11,619 nt of DNA from an uncultured Planctomycetota bacterium. Its GTDB lineage: Bacteria > Planctomycetota > UBA1135 > GCA-002686595. The notes under the pieces were generated by a model. It was given only the letters and a program-made list of their open reading frames with translations, made no database searches and was not told where the DNA came from. Within the stretch, counting starts at the first letter, position 1, and each line of letters begins with the position of its first letter. Location: positions 1 to 11,619 of the forward strand of contig CAIKQM010000208.1 in NCBI GenBank assembly GCA_903829565.1, read 5' to 3'. The position numbers were made by a program, and so were the translations under genes. Below, piece after piece: positions 6,564 through 11,619 of the stretch.

Positions 6564-7949
6564 GTGCTCGACCTCATCCTTCTCGTTGTGGGGCTGCTGC
6601 AACAGCCTGCTGTTATGGAACCGCCGGCCAAGGCCGGCTTGGGTGCCGCGTTTCACGCCGGGCGGCGCGCAGCTTTGGTGGAGGAGCTGCGCAAGCAGAC
6701 ACCCGCAGGCAGTGTGTTGGTGCGCGGCTTGCCCGAAACGCGCGGGTACACCAAGTTTCAACAGGACAAGACCTTTTGGTACTTGAGCGGAGTCGAGAGT
6801 CCGAACGCCGCCCTCTTGGTGGATGTGAAGAGCGGTGCGAGCACGCTGTACTTGCCCAAGCGTTCCTCCGGCAAGGAGCAGTGGGATGGCGAGCAATGGG
6901 ATGCCTCGGACGATTGGGTGCGCACGATCACCGGCATCGCTACTGTCAAGGAAACTGGACAGCTCGACGCCGACCTCAAGGCCTCTGTTGCCCTTGCCAA
7001 GACCATCTGGATCAGCAAAGAACCGTGGATCGATGTCGCCGGGTGTTTTGATCGTGCGCGCCCGCATGATCATGCCCAGGCTCGCGATCCGCTCGACGGT
7101 CGCCCCAGCCGCGAAGATGCTTTGGCCTCGCGCCTGCTAGAGCGTTACGGCGCGGATGTGCGCGATTGCCAAGGTGTGTTGGCTGAGTTGCGCCGCATCA
7201 AGACCCCTGAAGAGATGCTGGCCTTGCGCCGCGCCAGCACGGTCGGAGCCTTGTCGATGCTGGAAGCGATTCGTTCCTCCAAGCCCGGTGTAGGCGAATG
7301 GGAACTGGAGGCCGTCATGTCCTTTGTGCATCGCCGCGAAGGCGCAGCGGGCCCCGGCTATCACGGCATTGTGGGCTGTGGCCCGAATGCGTTGGTGTTG
7401 CACTACAGCGAGGTGCGCCGCGAGGCGCGCGCAGGCGAGATGCTGTTGCTCGACTACGCGCCCGAGTTCGACAAGTATGTCTCCGACATCACGCGCAGTT
7501 GGCCGGTGGATGGCCGTTGGACACCGCGCATGATCGAGCTCTATGACGCAGTGCTCGCAGCGCAAGAAGCAGGCATCGCTGCCGTGCGTCCTGGGCAGAC
7601 CATGCGCGACATCGAAGCTGCGTGTCGCCGGGTGTTGGCCGAGCGTGGTGTGTTGGAGCTGTTGCCGCACGGCACCTGCCACTATGTAGGCATGGAAGTT
7701 CACGATGTGGGCGACGGAGCCAAGCCGTTGGAGCCTGGCGTGGTCTTCACCATCGAGCCCGGCGTCTACGAAGCGGCGACAGGGATCGGCATTCGCATCG
7801 AAGATGTGGTGCTGGTGACTGCGGATGGCTGTGAAGTCCTCTCGCACGCCGTGCCTAAAGACCGCGCCAGCCTCACCAAGCTCCAAGCGGAAGAGGGGAT
7901 CTTGGATCGCTTGCCGAAGCGGCTGTACCCCGCCGAGGGCTGGCGCTAA
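6564..7949 (+). CDS. Xaa-Pro aminopeptidase (aminopeptidase P family, M24B)
   Basis: A 461-aa metallopeptidase that cleaves the N-terminal residue when proline is second, similar to PepP. The N-terminal creatinase-like domain (about 25-170) includes KFQQDKTFWYLSGVESPNA, typical of the AMP_N fold. The pita-bread catalytic domain (about 205-450) keeps all five metal ligands: D297 (LLLDYAP), D308 (VSDITRSWPV), H373 (CHYVGMEVHDVG), E398 (FTIEPGVYE) and E413 (IRIEDVVLV). Supporting histidines are H280 (VLHYSE) and H380. The enzyme usually uses two Mn2+ ions. The start is uncertain: GTG at 6564 adds a hydrophobic stretch, LDLILLVVGLL, that could be a poor signal peptide or anchor, though it lacks positive charges; ATG at 6615 would give a plain cytoplasmic enzyme. 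Neither has a good ribosome site. It heads a tight plus-strand gene run, with prfB 13 nt downstream. Confidence 0.92.
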   Translation: MLDLILLVVGLLQQPAVMEPPAKAGLGAAFHAGRRAALVEELRKQTPAGSVLVRGLPETRGYTKFQQDKTFWYLSGVESPNAALLVDVKSGASTLYLPKRSSGKEQWDGEQWDASDDWVRTITGIATVKETGQLDADLKASVALAKTIWISKEPWIDVAGCFDRARPHDHAQARDPLDGRPSREDALASRLLERYGADVRDCQGVLAELRRIKTPEEMLALRRASTVGALSMLEAIRSSKPGVGEWELEAVMSFVHRREGAAGPGYHGIVGCGPNALVLHYSEVRREARAGEMLLLDYAPEFDKYVSDITRSWPVDGRWTPRMIELYDAVLAAQEAGIAAVRPGQTMRDIEAACRRVLAERGVLELLPHGTCHYVGMEVHDVGDGAKPLEPGVVFTIEPGVYEAATGIGIRIEDVVLVTADGCEVLSHAVPKDRASLTKLQAEEGILDRLPKRLYPAEGWR

Positions 7950-7962
7950 ACTGTTCGCCCTC

Positions 7963-9076
7963 ATGGCTTCCATCAAGGAACTCCAAGCACGTGCAGCCGA
8001 ACTCCAAAGCCGCTTCGAGCAGCTGAAGGAGTCTCTTTGACTACGCCAAGGCCGACCGACGCGTAGCGGAACTCGAAGCGCAGCAGAACGACTCCGACTT
8101 CTGGAACAATCCAGAGCGGGCTCAAAAGACGGTCGCCGAGCTGAAGGATGTGCGCTCGATCGTCGAGCCACTGCGCGACATTGCGCGCGGCTATGAAGAT
8201 CTGGAGCTGTTGGCCGAGATGGCCGCCGAGGATCCCGCCGCGGTCGCGGAGATGGAATCCACCGTGCTGCGCATGGAGCAGCATGTCGAGCAGCTCGACT
8301 TCCGCGTGATGCTGGGCGGGTTGAATGACCGTTGCGGCGCTTATGTGCAGTTCACGCCGGGTGCTGGTGGCATCGATGCTGCTGACTGGGCGGGCTTATT
8401 GCTGCGCATGTATGTGCGCTGGGCCGAGCGCCGCGGCTACAAGGTCACCGAGGTTGAGCGCGTGCTCGATGATGATGGCGGCATCAAGTCAGCCATCATC
8501 GAGATCGAGGGTGACTACGCTTTCGGCCGTTTGAAGGCTGAAAACGGCGTGCATCGCTTGGTGCGCATCAGCCCGTTCGATGCGCAAGCCCGTCGTCAAA
8601 CAGCCTTTGCCAGCGTCGATGTCACGCCGCTCTTGGATGACTCGATCAAGATCGAGATCAAGGAAAGCGACTGCGAGATCGAGACGATGCGTTCGGGTGG
8701 TGCCGGTGGCCAAAACGTCAACAAGGTCGAGACAGCGGTGCGCTTGCGGCACATCCCGTCTGGCATCGTGATTCGCAGCCAGACCCAGCGCTCGCAGTTG
8801 AAGAACAAGGAACTGGCCTTCCGCCTGTTGCAGGCCAAGTTGATGCAGCTGGAAGAAGCCAAGCGTGAGGCCGAGAACCTTGCGATCCGCGGCCAACAGG
8901 CCGAGATCAGCTTCGGCAGCCAGATCCGTTCGTATGTGATGCATCCGTACCAGATGGTCAAGGACCACCGCACGGAGCACGAAACAGGCAACATCAACGC
9001 TGTGCTGGATGGGGATCTGGACCCGTTCATCGAGGCGTACCTGCGCAGTCGCAGCGGCGCCGTCAAGAAAACCTGA
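7963..9076 (+). CDS. prfB: Peptide chain release factor 2 (RF2), made by programmed +1 frameshift
   Basis: RF2 recognises UGA and UAA stop codons and triggers peptide release. The gene is in two frames: 25 codons from ATG 7963 to an in-frame TGA (8038-8040), then the +1 frame from GAC (8039-8041) to the TGA at 9074-9076, giving 370 aa after the shift, close to E. coli RF2 (365). The second frame starts DYAKADRRVAELE and soon has FWNNPERAQ, matching the usual sequence after the shift. Domain 1 is helical (about 1-110). The central region has GAGGIDAADWAGLL (about 133-147), the stop-codon-reading motif SPF (203-205) typical of RF2, and the catalytic GGQ (248-250) in SGGAGGQNVNKVET. The C-terminus has SYVMHPYQMVKDHRT. 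The in-frame stop is therefore regulatory, not a mutation: scarce RF2 favours shifting and raises RF2 synthesis. The start lacks a Shine-Dalgarno sequence; the gene sits in a run between the aminopeptidase and a thioredoxin-like gene. Confidence 0.96.
8026..8041 (+). promoter_or_regulatory. prfB +1 programmed frameshift site
   Basis: The site reads AAG GAG TCT CTT TGA C. The Shine-Dalgarno-like AAGGAG (8026-8031) is followed by a 3-nt spacer (TCT), the slippery leucine codon CTT (8035-8037) and the stop TGA with C after it. The arrangement and spacing are the same as in the E. coli prfB site (AGGGGG, 3 nt, CTTTGAC). Slippage of tRNA-Leu by one base puts the ribosome on GAC at 8039, the frame of the remaining 345 codons. 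Confidence 0.95.
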
Positions 9077-9085
9077 CATTCTGCT

Positions 9086-9481
9086 ATGGTCAATCCGCAT
9101 CCGCACTTTGACGACAAGGGCACTCTGGATTGGCAGACGCGCTATGCCGAGGCTCTGGCCGCGGCCAAAGCGCAGGGCAAGCTGGTCTTCATCGAGCTGG
9201 GCCGCTTGCAGTGCTCGCAGTGCAAGACGCTGGTCCAGAACATCGTCACGCGCCCTGACATCGCGCCGGTGCTGCAACAGCACTACATCGCCCTCGCTGC
9301 GGATGCCGATGACAGCGAGGACGAAGTCATCGATCTCGCAGGCAATCTTGACGATGCCTACATGCTGCCCTTCGTCATGTTCTGTGACGCGAACGGCGCG
9401 TTCTTGGGCGGCTCGTCAGGCCAAGTCAACCCGCTCAGTTTCGCCAACACCGTCAAGAAGCTCGCTGGACTCTCCTCATGA
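9086..9481 (+). CDS. Small thioredoxin-fold protein with CSQC motif
   Basis: A 131-aa thioredoxin-like protein. It has an N-terminal helix (about 15-31), the strand KLVFIELG (32-39), a redox-type CxxC as C43-S-Q-C46 directly before a helix, and a cis-proline candidate at P95 in MLPFVMFCDANG, as in the thioredoxin_7-like group. The active site CSQC differs from the thioredoxin WCGPC, so redox potential and partner are open; the first Cys may act alone. No signal peptide or lipobox is seen, so it is probably cytoplasmic, unlike many DsbD-gamma-like relatives. A further Cys lies at C100. The ATG at 9086 follows the prfB stop by 9 nt and lacks a clear Shine-Dalgarno sequence. Its TGA overlaps the purH ATG (ATGA), so the two genes are likely translated together. 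A link with RF2 or PurH function is not known to me. Confidence 0.83.
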   Translation: MVNPHPHFDDKGTLDWQTRYAEALAAAKAQGKLVFIELGRLQCSQCKTLVQNIVTRPDIAPVLQQHYIALAADADDSEDEVIDLAGNLDDAYMLPFVMFCDANGAFLGGSSGQVNPLSFANTVKKLAGLSS

Positions 9482-11073
9482 GCACACTGCATCCGGTACG
9501 CCGCGCTCTCGTTAGTGTTTCCGACAAAGCTGGCATCGAAGACTTCGCACGCGGCCTGGTGGCGTGTGGTGTTCAGCTCCTTTCGACCGGCGGTACCTAC
9601 GCGGCTCTCAAGAAGGCAGGCGTGCCGGTGACGGAAGTCAGCGAGCACACAGGCTTCCCGGAGATGATGGACGGGCGCGTCAAGACGCTGCACCCCAAGA
9701 TCCATGGCGGCATTCTTGCGCTGCGCGATGATGCAGGTCATGTGGGCTCGATGAAGGAGCACGCCATTGCTGGCATCGACCTGGTGTGCGTGAACCTCTA
9801 TCCGTTCGAAAGCACGATCGCGAAGGCGGGCTGCACGCGCGAGCACGCCATCGAGAACATCGACATCGGCGGGCCTTCGATGGTGCGTTCTGCGGCCAAG
9901 AACCACCGCTTTGTCGCCATCGTGACAGACCCTGCGGACTATGCCGTGGTGCTTGATGAGATGGCCCAGCACAACGGTTGTGTGACCGAAGCCACCAAGC
10001 GTCGTCTTGCGGGCAAGGCGTTTGCGTTGACCGCGCGCTATGACGCCTTGATCGCGGAATGGATGCAGAAGGATCTGGCCACTGCAGGCCTCGCCGAGTC
10101 GAAGTGGCCCACGAGCTATGCTCTCGCTGGTCGCAAGGTGTCGGAGCTGCGCTACGGCGAGAATCCGCACCAAACAGCAGCGTTGTACGTGTTGGGTGGC
10201 CGCAACGAACCGTCGATTGCCAGCGCGGAAGTGCTCGGCGGCAAGCAGCTCTCGTACAACAACCTTGTCGACCTTGACGCGGCCCTCGCGCTCGCCAAAG
10301 AGTTCGATGAGCCCTTTGTCGCGGTGCTCAAGCACAACAACCCTTGTGGTGCTGCGGCTGGTGGCACCATTCTCGAAGCGCTCTCCGGCGCGTGGGATGG
10401 CGATCCGGTGTCGGCCTTTGGTTCGGTGCTGGCGTTCACGCGCGTGCTCGACATGGCCTGCGCCGAGTACCTGGTCTCGGGCAATCGCTTTGTCGAGGCC
10501 ATCGTGGCGCCCGGCTACGACGAGGAAGCCCTCAAGCTGCTGACCGAGAAGCCCAAGTGGGGCAAGAACGTGCGCTTGTTGGTGTGTCCGTTCCCGCAAG
10601 CGGCGCGCGATGCGCGTGATGTGGAGGTCAAAAAGCTCGTTGGTGGCTTCCTGTTGCAAGATCGCGACTTGATGGCCGCTGGCGAAGGCGAGTGCAAGGT
10701 CGTGAGCAAGCGCGCGCCCGGCTCGGAAGAGCTGGCTGCGTTGCTCTTTGCGAACAAGGTCTGCAAGCACGTGAAGAGCAACGCGATTGTGCTCGCCAAG
10801 GGCACGCGCGTGCTGGGTGTCGGTGCGGGCCAGATGAGTCGCGTCGACAGTGTGCACATGGCCATTCGCAAAGCCGGTGACGCGGTCAAGGGCGCGGTCG
10901 TCGCCTCCGATGCGTTCTTCCCGTTTGCCGACGGCCCCGAGTTGGCCTTGAAGGCGGGTTGCACTGCGATCCTGCAGCCGGGTGGTTCTCTGCGCGATGC
11001 CGAGACGATCGCTGCTGTCGATGCGCACCAGGCCGCCATGGTGTTCACCGGCTTGCGCCACTTCCGGCACTGA
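9478..11073 (+). CDS. purH: Bifunctional AICAR formyltransferase / IMP cyclohydrolase
   Basis: PurH carries out the last two steps of de novo purine synthesis: formylation of AICAR with 10-formyl-tetrahydrofolate to FAICAR, and ring closure to IMP. At 531 aa it has the usual full length. The N-terminal cyclohydrolase (MGS-like) domain (about 8-145) shows LLSTGGTY (34-41), RVKTLHPKIHGGIL (67-80), NLYPF (106-110) and NIDIGGPSMVRSAAKN (127-142). The AICAR transformylase domain (about 150-531) shows RYGENPHQ (225-232), LSYNNLVDLDAA, the catalytic pair K285-H286 in KHNNPCGAA, SNAIVLA (434-440), GAGQMSRVDS (449-458), SDAFFPFADG and the C-terminal FTGLRHFRH. The start at 9478 overlaps the preceding stop by 4 nt, and translation probably depends on that coupling because no strong Shine-Dalgarno sequence is present. 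No purine riboswitch or PurR-like site is visible next to the gene. Confidence 0.97.
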   Translation: MSTLHPVRRALVSVSDKAGIEDFARGLVACGVQLLSTGGTYAALKKAGVPVTEVSEHTGFPEMMDGRVKTLHPKIHGGILALRDDAGHVGSMKEHAIAGIDLVCVNLYPFESTIAKAGCTREHAIENIDIGGPSMVRSAAKNHRFVAIVTDPADYAVVLDEMAQHNGCVTEATKRRLAGKAFALTARYDALIAEWMQKDLATAGLAESKWPTSYALAGRKVSELRYGENPHQTAALYVLGGRNEPSIASAEVLGGKQLSYNNLVDLDAALALAKEFDEPFVAVLKHNNPCGAAAGGTILEALSGAWDGDPVSAFGSVLAFTRVLDMACAEYLVSGNRFVEAIVAPGYDEEALKLLTEKPKWGKNVRLLVCPFPQAARDARDVEVKKLVGGFLLQDRDLMAAGEGECKVVSKRAPGSEELAALLFANKVCKHVKSNAIVLAKGTRVLGVGAGQMSRVDSVHMAIRKAGDAVKGAVVASDAFFPFADGPELALKAGCTAILQPGGSLRDAETIAAVDAHQAAMVFTGLRHFRH

Positions 11074-11075
11074 TC

Positions 11076-11585
11076 GTGAAGCTGCTGACTGCCTGTGGTG
11101 TGGCCCTGCTGCTGGGTTGGGGCACGGCGAGTTGCCATGCGCCTTCATCAGAGGCGCGACACGAGGACGCTGCAGTGCTCCGTGCGGTAGAGCAGCTCTA
11201 CGCGTCCTTTTGTTTTGACGCCGGTGGTCAAGCCGACTGGACAACCATGCAGGCGCTCTGCCATCCCGAGGCGCAGTTTGTCGCCCCGTACGCGCTGGGC
11301 GCTGTCCCTCAAGTTGCGCGCTGGCCCCAGTTTCAAGCCGAGTTTCAAGCCTACATCACCAGCGCGCCACAGGGAGTGCACGAGCGCGTCTTGCACACGC
11401 GCATCGACCGCTACGGCACGATCGCTCAAGCCTTCGTCACCTTCGAAGCCTATGTGCCCGCAACAGGCGTACTGACGGGTCGTGGTGTGGACAGCATCCA
11501 ATTCGTGCTCGTCGGGGGCGAATGGAAGATGCTCTCGTTCACCACGCAGTACGAGACCAGCACGCTGCCGTTGCCGCCGGCCTAG
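11076..11585 (+). CDS. Putative lipoprotein with NTF2/SnoaL-like domain
   Basis: A 169-aa protein that begins two bases after the purH stop with a GTG. The GTG start gives a short positive-then-hydrophobic leader (MKLLTACGVALLLGWGTAS) ending in Cys20. TASC is an acceptable though not ideal lipobox, so export and lipid attachment are likely. The mature part begins with a helix (about 30-45, AAVLRAVEQLYASF), then shows a pattern typical of NTF2-like or SnoaL-like folds: DWTTMQALCHPEAQFVAP (about 55-73), a middle helix around FQAEFQAYI, and strands AQAFVTFEAYV, SIQFVLVGGEWKMLSFTTQYE near the end. Such folds form a cone-shaped pocket and occur in isomerases, limonene-epoxide-hydrolase-like enzymes and non-catalytic binding proteins, so no reaction can be assigned. 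The longer open frame that starts at 10959 is inside purH and is not used. Confidence 0.78.
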   Translation: MKLLTACGVALLLGWGTASCHAPSSEARHEDAAVLRAVEQLYASFCFDAGGQADWTTMQALCHPEAQFVAPYALGAVPQVARWPQFQAEFQAYITSAPQGVHERVLHTRIDRYGTIAQAFVTFEAYVPATGVLTGRGVDSIQFVLVGGEWKMLSFTTQYETSTLPLPPA

Positions 11586-11619
11586 TTCCACGGCGCTGTC
11601 GACCGGTCAGTTCGTTGGC

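Noticed and set aside
6531..7073. N-terminal extension of the HAD gene to 7073
   Set aside because: HAD enzymes have the nucleophile Asp a few residues from the N-terminus, which fits the ATG at 6530. The extension is antisense to the aminopeptidase.
7963..8040. Reading prfB as a broken gene because of the TGA after 25 codons
   Set aside because: The stop is inside a complete programmed frameshift signal and the +1 frame continues without error to a normal RF2 end.
7137..8171. 344-codon minus-strand open frame across the aminopeptidase and prfB starts
   Set aside because: It is antisense to two well-supported genes and has low-complexity Arg/Ser/Ala composition.
8489..9283. 264-codon minus-strand frame opposite the end of prfB
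   Set aside because: It is a shadow of prfB and of the thioredoxin-like gene, with no start or domain support.
9358..11244. 628-codon open frame on the minus strand
   Set aside because: It is fully antisense to purH, which has every family motif. Its translation is rich in Arg and His with no domain pattern, as expected for the opposite strand of a GC-rich gene.
1..11619. CRISPR arrays, tRNA genes, insertion sequences, prophage or toxin-antitoxin modules
   Set aside because: I found no regularly spaced repeats, tRNA-like cloverleaf, transposase or integrase motif, or small paired genes of that type. The free intergenic space is too small to hold most of these.

Overview
The window is GC-rich (about 60% by eye), tightly packed bacterial chromosome. 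It holds eleven protein genes, one of them cut by the left edge, and almost no free intergenic space. I see no tRNA, rRNA, CRISPR array, transposase or phage gene. The content is core metabolism and translation (prfB, purH) plus exported hydrolases. Several genes lack a clear Shine-Dalgarno sequence, and leucine TTG codons are frequent. The release factor 2 and the exported M1 peptidase resemble proteins I associate with Planctomycetota or similar environmental phyla, but this placement is inference with low confidence; only 'bacterium' is firm.

Left part (1-2378). The 3' end of an unknown plus-strand gene converges with a three-gene minus-strand cluster. Read in its own direction the cluster is a FlgM-like anti-sigma-28 protein (2378-2058), a ChrR-type cupin (2080-1418, overlapping flgM) and a secreted purple-acid-phosphatase-like metallophosphoesterase (1385-141). 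An imperfect palindrome sits at the cupin/phosphatase junction. The 188 bp between flgM and the next gene is the only sizeable intergenic region. On the flgM strand it carries an 8-base match to the sigma-28 -10 consensus.

Middle part (2567-6530). A secreted M1-family metallopeptidase (gluzincin) overlaps by 8 bp a six-helix membrane protein of unknown function. They are very likely co-transcribed and translationally coupled. The membrane protein converges on a minus-strand HAD-IB phosphatase across 15 bp that contains a small hairpin.

Right part (6564-11585). A plus-strand run with junctions of 13, 9, -4 and 2 nt encodes an Xaa-Pro aminopeptidase (M24B), release factor 2 with a programmed +1 frameshift, a small thioredoxin-fold protein, bifunctional PurH, and a putative lipoprotein with an NTF2/SnoaL-like fold. 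The spacing suggests one operon linking translation termination, purine synthesis and proline-peptide turnover, with the lipoprotein as a poorly understood passenger.

I found no clear evidence of a wholly new multi-gene system. The points most worth a second look are the prfB recoding site, the FlgM-like/cupin pair with its sigma-28-like element, the palindrome at 1391-1429, and the two uncharacterised envelope proteins.
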